From: Bacteroidales bacterium
GTDB taxonomy: Bacteria > Bacteroidota > Bacteroidia > Bacteroidales > VadinHA17
NCBI GenBank assembly: GCA_029210565.1
Contig: JARGFQ010000012.1
Location: forward strand, 50,592 to 114,591
DNA: 64,000 nt
Direction: 5' to 3'
In this document: piece by piece, positions 1-9,717 of the stretch
Position numbering within the stretch: the stretch's first letter is position 1
Layout of the letters: each line of letters opens with the position of its first letter
Translations under genes and position numbers: made by a program
Notes under the pieces: model-generated
The model's input: only the letters and a program-made list of their open reading frames with translations
Databases searched by the model: none
Told to the model about the DNA's origin: nothing

Positions 1-3000
1 GATCGGTGTCCGGTTCATTCAACATTAACGTTATCAACGACGCACTTGTTGAGCCTTCCGAGACAATTGTAACCACCCTTTCAAATCCCTCCGCTGAATT
101 GTCGGTTGGCGCCCAGAGCAGTCATACCTATACCATCCTCAATGACGACTACGTCTATGCCTCCTTCTCCTCAGCCACGGCCTCAGGAGCGGAAGGCAAT
201 GCCTCTGCTCTTGTCACTTCGCTTGAGATAGTGGTCAGCGGAGGCATCATCAGCCAGCCAGGGAGCCTTATAGTGATGGTTTCCAATGGCACCGCCTCAT
301 CGGCGGACTGGTCACAGACGGGCAACCTGGTCTCCATCCCCGCAGGAGATTACACCACCCCGGTAGCGATATCCATCCCTGCCTCAGTACTTACCATCCT
401 GGGTGATCTCACCGTTGAACCGGATGAGACGGTGAACCTGAGCATGAATACCTTTATGACGGTGACCGCAGGCACGGTTGTCAACTCCGTTTACACGATT
501 CTTAATGATGATAATTCAACAGTGAGTGTAGCTGCTGCAACCCCGGTCCTGGATGAGGGTGGGCCGGGAGCGGCAGGTACGGGCACATTTGCCTTTACCC
601 TCAGCAATCCTGTCTCGACAGCAAGGACAGTTTCCTACACTGTGTCCGGGACAGCAGCATCCGGAACCGATTTCGTTACACTTCCGGGGTCGGTTGTGAT
701 ACCTGCAGGAGCACTGACGTACAATCTTACCATGACTTCTGTCGCCGACCTGATTGTTGAAGGCGACGAGACGGTGATCATTACAATCACCGGTGTCTCA
801 GGTGCGCCTGCCGTGTCAGTCAACTCAACACCTGCAGTAATAACCATTGTTGATGATGATCTGCCGGTGATACTCTATTCGCCTGCCGCGGTGAATATGG
901 CTGAGGGATCCACGGCTATGGTTGAAGTATGGCTGGAGAGTGCCCCTGCTGCACCGGTTACCATTGACGTTTCCACCCTTATGCCGGGACTGCTTAATAT
1001 TTCTCCTGCGACACTGACCTTCACTTCAGCTGACTATGCTACCCATCAGGTGATAACCCTTCAATCGGTGGAGAATACATCCCTGGGAGACCAGACAGAT
1101 CACCTGATTCTTTCTGTGAATGATGCACTCTCGCATGACACTTTTGATCCTCTTCCGGATATAGACATCCTGATCACAATTGTAAATAATGACGTGGCAT
1201 CAATAGTGGTTAATCCTGTCAGTGTAACTGTTGCCGAGAACGGAACGGCCACATTCACAGTCTCTCTCTCTGCCGCGCCGGTCTCAGGCAGTGTTGTTGT
1301 TGACCTGATCAGCAATAATACTGACGTTGCCACGATAAATATTACGCAGCTGACATTCACCACGGTCAACTACAATGTTCCGCAGACCATCACGGTTACG
1401 GGGGTCAACAACAACACCGTGCCCGATGCAGCAACCACCATCTCTCTTGCTGTCAATGATGCGTTGTCAGATGACGGTTATGACGGTGTGACAGCAACTG
1501 TCAGTGTCAATGTTACCAATGATGACCTGGCAGGCTTTGTTGTCAACCCGGTCAGCCTGACAATCAACGAAGGGGGGCCGGCAGGGCAGTTCACCATAGT
1601 GCTGACGGCCCAGCCCGTCACCGATGTGGTGTTTGACCTTGTCAATGCCGCACCCGTGCATACAACCCATCTCCCGCAGGTGACCTTTACCTCAGCAAAC
1701 TGGAACATACCCTTAGTAGTCACCGTCACTGCCGTTGAGGATCTCCTTGATGCGGATCGCACTGACATTATTGCCGTGACCGTGAACCAGGCACTTTCCG
1801 ATAACAGTTTTGACGGCCTGGCCGCACAGAATGTCACTGTCAATATTGAGGACGATGATCCTCCTGTTATCACCGGATGTCCCGGGGATATCACCGCAAG
1901 CAATGACCCGGGCACCTGTTCGGCTGTCGTTAGCTGGACAGCTCCGGTCTCCACCGCAGCCATGGTATCGACTCATCTCCCCGGCTCAACCTTCCCGGTG
2001 GGAGTGACCACGGTGACATACACATCCACTGACGACGACGGACTGGTTTCGGTCTGTTCATTTGATGTCACCGTCAATGATACCGAGGATCCTGTTGTGG
2101 TCTGTGCCGATGCATCCGTCACTCTGAACGCTACGGGCAATGCTTCTATAATTGCTGCTGATGTTCTTGCCGGTGCTCCGACAGACAACTGTGCCGTTGC
2201 ATCAGTGACGCTGAGCCAGTCGTCATTCACATGTGCAGACCTGGGCAGTGTCACTGTCACCGTCACTGTCGCCGATGCCAGCGGCAACACAGTCTCGTGC
2301 GATGCCACGGTGACTGTCAATGATCCGTCACCTGCACCCTTTGATGCCGGTCCTGATGCCGCCCTCTGCAGCTCTGAGACCGGATACCAGGTCACAGGAG
2401 CCTTCCACACCGGGGGCAGCGTCAGCTGGTTCAGCGGCGGAGACGGTACCTTTGACGATATCACAGCCGACAATCCCTACTATACCTTTGGCCCCGCTGA
2501 TTTTACCACTGGCAGCGTCACCCTGACCATGGAGGTTACAGGGGGAGGCTCATGCGGCACGGTCACTGACGAAGCTGTCATTACGATACATCCTTTGCCG
2601 GCGATACAGGTTACACAGTTTGATGCCATCAGCTGCGCCGGACTATCCGACGGTGAGATAGTATTGAGTGCAACCGGCGGTGCGGATCCGTACGCTTTCA
2701 GTATCGACGGTGCTCCGTTTCAGGTGTCGGGCTCGTTCACCGGACTTACAGCTGCAACCTACTATTTTGAGGTCATGGATGCGAACGGATGCATCACCGA
2801 CACCAGCCTGACTGTTATTGAGCCTCAGCCCTTTATGGCTACCCTTGACAGTTCAGGGAATGTCACATGCCACGGTGTCGGCAATGGCGCAATCTACACT
2901 ACACTCTCCGGGGGCACGACACCATACAGCATAATCTGGACAGGCCCTGACGGCTTCACAGCCTCATCGGCTGACATAGAAGGACTTGCCCGGGGTATCT

Positions 3001-3824
3001 ATGAGGTAACGGTTACTGACCTAAACGGATGCGCCACATTTAATCTCACACGGGAGATCACCGAGCCTGACGCTATTGCGATAACGGGAGTCACCCTCTC
3101 TGAATTCGGAGGGTTTGGTGTTTCCTGTCCCGAATCATATGATGGTTCTGCCGCAGTAACGGTAGCAGGAGGGACTCCTCCGCTGGTGTTGTCGTGGAGC
3201 GGTCCCGGTGGATTTACCTCCGATGCAGATGCCATCTCCTTCCTGCCGGCAGGTACTTACACACTCACCATCACCGATGGCAACGGTTGTGTAATGACAT
3301 CAGAACACACTCTTACTGCACCAGCAGCAATGAATATCACTGCTGAGACGGTGCCTGCTTCCTGTCCGGATACACGCGACGGAACCATCGATCTTACGGT
3401 TACCGGAGGGGCAGGAGAGCTTATCTTCCTGTGGAGTGACGGCATCACCTCAGCTGACCGCAGCGGATTGCTGTCAGGTGATTACACCGTAGTGGTGACC
3501 GATGCCAACGGATGTTTGCAGCAACAGACTGTGACGGTCGGGGTAGCAGGCCTTGATTGCCTTAAGGTATACGAGATAATAACACCCAACGGTGACGGCA
3601 GCAATGATACCTGGAGGATCAGGAACGCCGGCCTCTACCCGGATGCCGAGGTGTTCGTCTATACCCGCTGGGGCAAGCTGGTATATAACAGCAGAAACCT
3701 GGCAGATGAGTGGGATGGAAGATACAACGGCAAGCTGCTTCCCAATGACTCGTATCACTATGTCATTCACCTGAATGACGGTTCAGAACCGCGGACAGGA
3801 GTAATCACGATAATCAGCAAATAA
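1..3824 (+). CDS. Large secreted adhesin-like protein (partial at 5' end): Calx-beta-type repeats, HYR domain, SprB-type repeats, C-terminal gliding-motility/T9SS type B sorting domain
   Basis: Reading frame is open to the window edge. Repeated ...VTIVDDD/ILNDD Calx-beta-like units; HYR-like 'PPVITGCPGDITASNDPGTCSAVVSW'; SprB-like 'CAGLSDGEIVLSATGGADPYAFSIDG'; C-terminus 'ITPNGDGSNDTWRI..VFVYTRWGKLVYNS..WDGRYNGKLLPNDSYHYVIHL'. Confidence 0.92.
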   Translation, partial: SVSGSFNINVINDALVEPSETIVTTLSNPSAELSVGAQSSHTYTILNDDYVYASFSSATASGAEGNASALVTSLEIVVSGGIISQPGSLIVMVSNGTASSADWSQTGNLVSIPAGDYTTPVAISIPASVLTILGDLTVEPDETVNLSMNTFMTVTAGTVVNSVYTILNDDNSTVSVAAATPVLDEGGPGAAGTGTFAFTLSNPVSTARTVSYTVSGTAASGTDFVTLPGSVVIPAGALTYNLTMTSVADLIVEGDETVIITITGVSGAPAVSVNSTPAVITIVDDDLPVILYSPAAVNMAEGSTAMVEVWLESAPAAPVTIDVSTLMPGLLNISPATLTFTSADYATHQVITLQSVENTSLGDQTDHLILSVNDALSHDTFDPLPDIDILITIVNNDVASIVVNPVSVTVAENGTATFTVSLSAAPVSGSVVVDLISNNTDVATINITQLTFTTVNYNVPQTITVTGVNNNTVPDAATTISLAVNDALSDDGYDGVTATVSVNVTNDDLAGFVVNPVSLTINEGGPAGQFTIVLTAQPVTDVVFDLVNAAPVHTTHLPQVTFTSANWNIPLVVTVTAVEDLLDADRTDIIAVTVNQALSDNSFDGLAAQNVTVNIEDDDPPVITGCPGDITASNDPGTCSAVVSWTAPVSTAAMVSTHLPGSTFPVGVTTVTYTSTDDDGLVSVCSFDVTVNDTEDPVVVCADASVTLNATGNASIIAADVLAGAPTDNCAVASVTLSQSSFTCADLGSVTVTVTVADASGNTVSCDATVTVNDPSPAPFDAGPDAALCSSETGYQVTGAFHTGGSVSWFSGGDGTFDDITADNPYYTFGPADFTTGSVTLTMEVTGGGSCGTVTDEAVITIHPLPAIQVTQFDAISCAGLSDGEIVLSATGGADPYAFSIDGAPFQVSGSFTGLTAATYYFEVMDANGCITDTSLTVIEPQPFMATLDSSGNVTCHGVGNGAIYTTLSGGTTPYSIIWTGPDGFTASSADIEGLARGIYEVTVTDLNGCATFNLTREITEPDAIAITGVTLSEFGGFGVSCPESYDGSAAVTVAGGTPPLVLSWSGPGGFTSDADAISFLPAGTYTLTITDGNGCVMTSEHTLTAPAAMNITAETVPASCPDTRDGTIDLTVTGGAGELIFLWSDGITSADRSGLLSGDYTVVVTDANGCLQQQTVTVGVAGLDCLKVYEIITPNGDGSNDTWRIRNAGLYPDAEVFVYTRWGKLVYNSRNLADEWDGRYNGKLLPNDSYHYVIHLNDGSEPRTGVITIISK

Positions 3825-3843
3825 AACTAAACCGGAAGGAGAC

Positions 3844-4833
3844 ATGACACGACTGAAGATTATAACAGTGATTGGCCTTCTGGCATTCATGCCGGTGTTG
3901 TCTGGGCAGCAGTTTCCCATGTACAGTCAGTATATAATGAACGGCTTCCTCCTCAATCCCTCATATGCCGGCAGCGACTACTACACCACCTTCGGCCTTA
4001 CCGTCCGTGAGCAGTGGATGAGTTTTCCCAAAGCGCCAAGCACATATGCTGCATCCTTCCAGACCCGGATATTGAATGACAGCTACATCACAAAATCGAC
4101 TGCAGTCAGGAAGAAGATCAACAGACCCACCAGGGGTGGCAGGGTAGGCCTGGGAGGATACCTCTTCTCGGATCATAACGGGATAATGCACAGGACGGGA
4201 TTGCAGATGGCATATGCCTATCATCTGCCCCTGGTAAATGAGCAGCAGCTGTCATTTGGGCTGTCGCTCAGTGCTTACCAGTATTTTGTTGACATCAGCG
4301 GTGCCGTAATGCCACCGGGTGTTAATGACGAGTTGCTGAACAACTATGATCAGGTTGTATATATTCCGGATGCCAACTTTGGTATAAGCTATATGACGAG
4401 AAGATACTATGCAGGTTTTTCGATGACCAATCTCTTCAGGGGAGCCCTTATGATCGGCAACGGAAGCGAGAACGGCCGCTCTCAGCTGGGACATTATTTC
4501 CTCACAGGAGGGATGAGATTCTATGCCGGATCCGATTGGATCATCGAGCCGTCAGTAATGCTGAAATCGTCCGACATGGTTTTTAAATCGGCCCAGATGG
4601 ATATCACTGCCAGGGTCTATTACAGGGAGGACTACTGGCTTGGTCTCTCATATCGGACAGAAGATGCTGTTGTTCTTATGGCCGGGTTGAAGGTTGACAG
4701 GTTCTATCTCGGATATGCATTTGACTTCACACTTTCGGAGATACGCAGTTATACCTACGGTACCCACGAGCTGACGGTTCTGGCACGCTTTGGAGACAAT
4801 CCGAGGAGGTACAGGTGGATCAACAGGTACTGA
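3844..4833 (+). CDS. PorP/SprF family type IX secretion system outer-membrane protein
   Basis: Signal peptide then 'QQFPMYSQYIMNGFLLNPSYAGSDYYTTFGLTVREQWMSFPKAPSTYAASFQT', typical of PorP/SprF; directly follows a type B CTD gene. Confidence 0.93.
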   Translation: MTRLKIITVIGLLAFMPVLSGQQFPMYSQYIMNGFLLNPSYAGSDYYTTFGLTVREQWMSFPKAPSTYAASFQTRILNDSYITKSTAVRKKINRPTRGGRVGLGGYLFSDHNGIMHRTGLQMAYAYHLPLVNEQQLSFGLSLSAYQYFVDISGAVMPPGVNDELLNNYDQVVYIPDANFGISYMTRRYYAGFSMTNLFRGALMIGNGSENGRSQLGHYFLTGGMRFYAGSDWIIEPSVMLKSSDMVFKSAQMDITARVYYREDYWLGLSYRTEDAVVLMAGLKVDRFYLGYAFDFTLSEIRSYTYGTHELTVLARFGDNPRRYRWINRY

Positions 4834-6218
4834 TACGGCAGATCATACTGTCATTTCTAATCGTCGCCGGCTGCCTTGCCTGCGACCCTCTTGCCAATCC
4901 TGTTTCCGGGAGAATTGAATTTTCTTCTGACACACTCTCTTTTGATACGGTTTTTTCAGGCGTGGGCTCGACCACAAGGGAGTTCAGGGCTATAAACCGG
5001 GGCAAGGAGCCCATGCTTATTGACCGAATATGGCTGGCGGGTGGAGAGGCATCGCCCTTTAGGCTGAATATCAATGGCGTAGCCTCAACAGAGGCAGATC
5101 GTCTCTTACTGGCGCAGGGTGACAGCCTCTTTGTATTCGTGGAGGTCACAGTTGATCCTACGGGAGAAGAGAGTCCTGTCGCCGTCATTGACTCAGTGGT
5201 CTTCATGTCGGGAAGCTATGTCAGCCGCGTAATTCTTGAAGCCTGGGGCCAGGAGATCAGGCTTGTCGAAGGCGATGTTTACGGCAATGTCACCTGGACC
5301 GAAGGCAGGCCGTACGTCATCAGGGGCAGTCTTTTCGTCGACACTGCCGCGGTGCTGACCATGGAGGCCGGCACCAGGGTCTATTTTCATTATGATGCAG
5401 GCATGACCGTTGCCGGCACTCTGCGGGCTGAGGGGACGGCGGAAAAACCCATATTGCTGGCTACGGACCGGATCGAGGAGGAGTACACTGACGTTCCGGG
5501 ACGGTGGAAAGGGATACTCTTTCTCGACTGCAGCCGGGGTAACAGGCTTAATTTCACGGAGGTGAGGAACGCGGCTGTGGCAGTGAGGATTTCAGGCAGG
5601 GAGGGCTCACAGCCCGATGTGATGTTTCACGGCGCCAGGCTCATGCATAACTCCGTTGCCTCGCTGGTAGCCCGGCATGCCGATGTATCAGCCGTCAACT
5701 CCCTCTTTGCCCACACCGGGTTTAGCACGGTATCACTCGCCGGGGGAGGCAGTGGCAGCTTCATACACTGCACCGTGATGAACAGATGGGAATACGGTTA
5801 CCGTAAAGAGCCGGCAATGTTCATAGGTCTCGACGACGGAACACTGCCGGAGGTTACGGTGCTCAATTCAGTCATTTCCGGTACCCTGAACAACGAGATC
5901 ACCATTGACGCCAGCGCGACTGAGGCAGCCGGCAGCTTCAGGGCTGACAGCTCGATGATAAGGGTGGACACCCTGGCTGCTGACTGGTATACCTCACCTC
6001 TATTCAGGGATGTGTTTACCACCGGAACGTTGCGTTTTATTGATGAAGCTGCATGGGATTACCGGCCCGACACCCTGTCGCCGTTAATTGATATCGCAGG
6101 CAGGGAGGAGGCTGTTGCATGGCCGTATGACATCCGGCAGAAGCCTCGTCCCTCTGGCAACGGACCGGATATAGGGGCCTTCGAGAGACAACCGGGAGAG
6201 AAGAGTCCGGGAAAGTGA
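4815..6218 (+). CDS. Putative lipoprotein with right-handed parallel beta-helix-like region
   Basis: Lipobox-like 'LIVAGCLAC' at the N-terminus; 'GNVTWTEGRPYVIRGSLFVDTAAVLTMEAGTRVYFHYDAGMTVAGTLRAEGTAEKPI' beta-helix pattern; overlaps the previous ORF. Confidence 0.75.
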   Translation: MDQQVLIRQIILSFLIVAGCLACDPLANPVSGRIEFSSDTLSFDTVFSGVGSTTREFRAINRGKEPMLIDRIWLAGGEASPFRLNINGVASTEADRLLLAQGDSLFVFVEVTVDPTGEESPVAVIDSVVFMSGSYVSRVILEAWGQEIRLVEGDVYGNVTWTEGRPYVIRGSLFVDTAAVLTMEAGTRVYFHYDAGMTVAGTLRAEGTAEKPILLATDRIEEEYTDVPGRWKGILFLDCSRGNRLNFTEVRNAAVAVRISGREGSQPDVMFHGARLMHNSVASLVARHADVSAVNSLFAHTGFSTVSLAGGGSGSFIHCTVMNRWEYGYRKEPAMFIGLDDGTLPEVTVLNSVISGTLNNEITIDASATEAAGSFRADSSMIRVDTLAADWYTSPLFRDVFTTGTLRFIDEAAWDYRPDTLSPLIDIAGREEAVAWPYDIRQKPRPSGNGPDIGAFERQPGEKSPGK

Positions 6219-6334
6219 ATCGGTAACCCTGTGATATGAGTGTTTAAGGGTAAGACCGACGAAATGAGACAGACGCCTGTCGACTAAAGGTATCCGCCCA
6301 AAGAGATCAGGTACGTGATGCAGAATATCAAAAT

Positions 6335-7345
6335 ATGATGAGGGCCGCTGTAATAATCTTCCTGATTGTGGCCGTGATGCCTCATGTCAGGGCCCAGGAG
6401 TTCAGCGTAATTTTCTACAACGTTGAAAATCTGTTTGACACTTCGGATGACACAACAAAGAATGATGATGAGTTTCTGCCCCACGGCAGCCGGCGCTGGA
6501 CGGGCACCCGCTACAGGAGAAAGATAGCAGGGCTCTCACGGGTCATCGCCGCAGCCGGAGAGTGGGAGTTGCCGGCAGTGATAGGAGTGTGCGAGGTGGA
6601 GAATGATGAAGTGGTAAAAGATCTGGCATATAGCACATTACTCTCGTCAGGCAATTACGGGATAGTCCACCGCGAGTCGCCCGACCCCCGGGGTATTGAC
6701 CTGGCCCTGCTCTTCCGCCGGGAGTTTTTCAGCATAGAGGCGGTCAGATCATGGGTGCCGGAGAGGAGTGAAGACTCTCGCTGGGAATCCAGAAACCTGC
6801 TTTATGTGAAGATGACCATGTATGACGACACGCTTCACGTAATTCTGTGCCATCTCCCATCCAGAAGGGGAGGGGTGCTGGCAGCCGAGAGGCTGAGGGA
6901 GGAGATGGCAGAGCTGGTCAAGGTCAAGACAGACTCTGTCATGAATGCATCACCTGGTGCTTCGGTGATAGTGATGGGCGATTTCAACGCCCGGCCCGAT
7001 GATAGAATAATGACAGAGATGGAAGGAGATGAGCTGCTTGTGAATGCAGCACAGGGGCTCTCTGCCGGTGGAGAGGGGTCATACCGTTTTCAGGGCACCT
7101 GGGAGGTGATTGACCAGATTCTGACGACAACTGCAATGACCGACGGCAGCGGGTCATTCATGGCTGAACCGGGATCATTCAGGTGTGTCTCCACGCCCTT
7201 CATGCTTACTGTCGACCCCGATTATCCGGGGAAGAAGCCCTTTGCCACATACGGCGGTTTCAGATGGGCAGGAGGATATTCGGATCACCTGCCGGTGATG
7301 ATAACAATGAGACGCCGGATGGGTGCCTCGAGGGACCCTGAATGA
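6335..7345 (+). CDS. Endonuclease/exonuclease/phosphatase family protein
   Basis: 'FYNVENLFDTSDD', 'VIGVCEVEN', 'VIVMGDFNARPDD', 'GGYSDHLPVMITM' motifs. Confidence 0.92.
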   Translation: MMRAAVIIFLIVAVMPHVRAQEFSVIFYNVENLFDTSDDTTKNDDEFLPHGSRRWTGTRYRRKIAGLSRVIAAAGEWELPAVIGVCEVENDEVVKDLAYSTLLSSGNYGIVHRESPDPRGIDLALLFRREFFSIEAVRSWVPERSEDSRWESRNLLYVKMTMYDDTLHVILCHLPSRRGGVLAAERLREEMAELVKVKTDSVMNASPGASVIVMGDFNARPDDRIMTEMEGDELLVNAAQGLSAGGEGSYRFQGTWEVIDQILTTTAMTDGSGSFMAEPGSFRCVSTPFMLTVDPDYPGKKPFATYGGFRWAGGYSDHLPVMITMRRRMGASRDPE

Positions 7346-7405
7346 TCTCTGAAGTATCGTCGATATTCACTGTTTTTGGAGTGATCTCTGAGACTCCGGC
7401 GGCGA

Positions 7406-8818
7406 TTACCGTGGTTCCAGGCCGAGCTCCCTGCCCTTTTGGATCATGAACTCCATGGCGGCCTGGTGATCATTGGGAATCACGCCGTCAAGGATAGCCT
7501 CCTTTATGGCGCTTTTTATCACCCCGACCATCGGTCCGGGTGGTATGCCGAAAACCTCGATGATCTCATCACCGTGCACAGGGGGCTGGAAGGTCCTGAC
7601 CGCATCCTTCTCCTCTATCTCACGCAGCTTCCTGCGCACCAGGGCGAAGTTGTCACGGTGCTTCTTCACCTTCATCCTGTTCCCCGAGGTGATATCTGCC
7701 TCACACAGCAGCATGAGGTCGTCAATATCATCGCCGGCTTCGAACAGCAGCCTTCTGACAGCTGAGTCGGTGACCTCATCCTGAACGAGGGCTATCGGCC
7801 TGAGATGCAGCCCTACCAGCTTTTTGACGTACTTCATCCTGTCGTTTAGCGGCAGCTTCAGCCGTTTGAATATCTCAGGCACCATCTTCGCACCGAGGAA
7901 CTCGTGCCCATGAAATGTCCAGCCTGTTCCGGGCACAAACTTTTTGGTGAGTGGCTTTGCCACGTCATGGAGCAGGGCTGCCCAGCGAAGCCACAGGTCA
8001 TCACTCTTCTCCGCGGTGTTGTCCAATACCTTCAGAGTATGATGAAAGTTGTCCTTATGGCCTTTGCCATCCTTATCCTCAACCCCCCTGAGCTTCGAGA
8101 TCTCGGGAAGGATAAGGGGAAGGAGGCCTGTCTGATCGAGTAACAGAAATCCGTCTGAGGGGGTGGCGGCCGCCATGATCTTGTTGAGCTCGGTGGTAAT
8201 CCTCTCTGCTGATACAATACTTATCCTGTTCGCATTGCGGGTGATGGATGCCAGTGTACCCTCTTCGATCCGGAAGCCAAGCCGGGCTGCAAACCTGACT
8301 GCCCTCATCATCCTGAGAGGATCATCGCTGAAGGTGGTGTCAGGATCAAGAGGGGTTCGTATAATACCGTTGCGGATATCCTCAATGCCTCCGAAAGGAT
8401 CGAGCACCTCACCGGGATTGTCTTTGTTAAGGCTTATCGCCAGAGCGTTGATAGTGAAATCGCGCCTGTTCTGGTCATCTTCAAGGGTTCCCGGAGTGAC
8501 TGAAGGCTTACGCGAGTCCTCGGAGTATGATTCCTTCCTTGCACCAACAAACTCAATGTCATAATTCTGGTACCGGAACATGGCAGTTCCGAATGTCTTG
8601 AAGACGGTAACCCTGATGTCGCGGCTGATCTCACGCGCCACTGTGCGCGCAATTGCCGGTCCGTCACCGAGAACGACTATGTCAATATCCTTGTCGGGGT
8701 GTTCCCTACCCATGATATGATCGCGCACAAAGCCGCCGATAACGTATGCCTCGACCTGCTCCCTGTCGGCTACCTGTGCGATAACCTCAAAAATCCTGTC
8801 ATCAGGGAAGATGTTCAT
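7406..8818 (-). CDS. cca: CCA tRNA nucleotidyltransferase / poly(A) polymerase family with HD domain
   Basis: 'AYVIGGFVRDHIMGREHPDKDIDIVVLGDG', 'RRDFTINALAISL', 'DPFGGIEDIRNGIIRTPLDPDTTFSDDPLRMMRAVRFAARLGF', HD 'LLHDVAKP'. Confidence 0.92.
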   Translation of the reverse strand: MNIFPDDRIFEVIAQVADREQVEAYVIGGFVRDHIMGREHPDKDIDIVVLGDGPAIARTVAREISRDIRVTVFKTFGTAMFRYQNYDIEFVGARKESYSEDSRKPSVTPGTLEDDQNRRDFTINALAISLNKDNPGEVLDPFGGIEDIRNGIIRTPLDPDTTFSDDPLRMMRAVRFAARLGFRIEEGTLASITRNANRISIVSAERITTELNKIMAAATPSDGFLLLDQTGLLPLILPEISKLRGVEDKDGKGHKDNFHHTLKVLDNTAEKSDDLWLRWAALLHDVAKPLTKKFVPGTGWTFHGHEFLGAKMVPEIFKRLKLPLNDRMKYVKKLVGLHLRPIALVQDEVTDSAVRRLLFEAGDDIDDLMLLCEADITSGNRMKVKKHRDNFALVRRKLREIEEKDAVRTFQPPVHGDEIIEVFGIPPGPMVGVIKSAIKEAILDGVIPNDHQAAMEFMIQKGRELGLEPR

Positions 8819-8970
8819 ATATTATGCATGACAATTTAACCGTAAACCGTGACAAAATTACAATTTATAGCCTAACTTGTAGAATAATTACTTCGTCAGG
8901 CTTTACGGCACAGCAATTGCAACTCTGAACATAATTCATAAAAATCTGTTAAACAATAAAAAAATAAGAT

Positions 8971-9333
8971 ATGGCAGAGCATTTGACAAAAGAGACATTT
9001 CTTGAGAAGGTATTCAATTACGAACAGAACAAAGAGTGGAAATATTCAGGCGACAAGCCTTGCATAATCGATTTTTATGCTGACTGGTGCGGTCCCTGTA
9101 AGATGGTAGCCCCTGTTATTGAGGAGCTGGCAAAAGAGTACGAAGGTAAACTTTACGTCTATAAGATTGATACAGAGGCAGAACAGGAGCTTGCATCAGT
9201 GTTCGGGATAAGGAGTATTCCTTCCCTGTTGTTTGTTCCCCTGGAGGGACAGCCACAGATGGCAATGGGAGCACTGCCGAAGGAATCTTTTGAAAAGGCG
9301 TTCAAGGATATATTTGGTATCGAAAAAAACTGA
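8971..9333 (+). CDS. trxA: Thioredoxin
   Basis: 'IIDFYADWCGPCKMVAPVIEELAKEYEGKLYVYKIDTEAEQELASVFGIRSIPSLLF'. Confidence 0.95.
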   Translation: MAEHLTKETFLEKVFNYEQNKEWKYSGDKPCIIDFYADWCGPCKMVAPVIEELAKEYEGKLYVYKIDTEAEQELASVFGIRSIPSLLFVPLEGQPQMAMGALPKESFEKAFKDIFGIEKN

Positions 9334-9463
9334 ATTGTTGAAAAAAAATCTGTTTTTTCTTCATTTTTACGAAACAAAAGCTTAACTTTTACGTTTAATT
9401 TATTGAAGGTAGTTTTCTAACAGAAGAGTTAGTTTTCTGGAATTTAGGTTAGGGTTTCGAGTT

Positions 9464-9491
9464 GAAGGCTGTTTCGAAGGAAGCAGCCTTC
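9464..9491. terminator. Imperfect hairpin between convergent trx and xseB (possible bidirectional terminator)
   Basis: gaaggctgtttc-gaa-ggaagcagccttc inverted repeat in the convergent intergenic region. Confidence 0.45.
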
Positions 9492-9513
9492 CTTGTATCA
9501 CGACCTCAAGGTT

Positions 9514-9714
9514 TTATGACTTGAGATCATTAATGATTCCGTCGATCTTTTCCTCTGTCTCCCTGAGTCTCTGACGGCATATTTTTATCAGTTCAGCTGC
9601 CTTCCGGATATTATCCGACAGCCTGTCGATATCAGGTTCTCCCTCTTCAATATTTTTCAGGATCTCCTCTATCTGTTTTACAGCCTGGTTGAATCCGATC
9701 TCTTTCTTTGCCAT
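9514..9714 (-). CDS. xseB: Exodeoxyribonuclease VII small subunit
   Basis: Short ORF 'FNQAVKQIEEILKNIEEGEPDIDRLSDNIRKAAELIKICRQRL', adjacent to xseA. Confidence 0.92.
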   Translation of the reverse strand: MAKKEIGFNQAVKQIEEILKNIEEGEPDIDRLSDNIRKAAELIKICRQRLRETEEKIDGIINDLKS

Positions 9715-9717
9715 TTG

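Noticed and set aside
1467-2473. Long minus-strand ORFs opposite the adhesin gene (e.g. 1478..1963, 1973..2473)
   Set aside because: Shadow ORFs antisense to a clearly coding repeat protein; their Thr/Val/Ser-rich translations reflect the opposite strand, with no domain motifs.
7439-8564. Plus-strand ORFs opposite cca (7439..7765, 8163..8564)
   Set aside because: Antisense to a well-supported nucleotidyltransferase; no recognisable motifs or ribosome-binding context.
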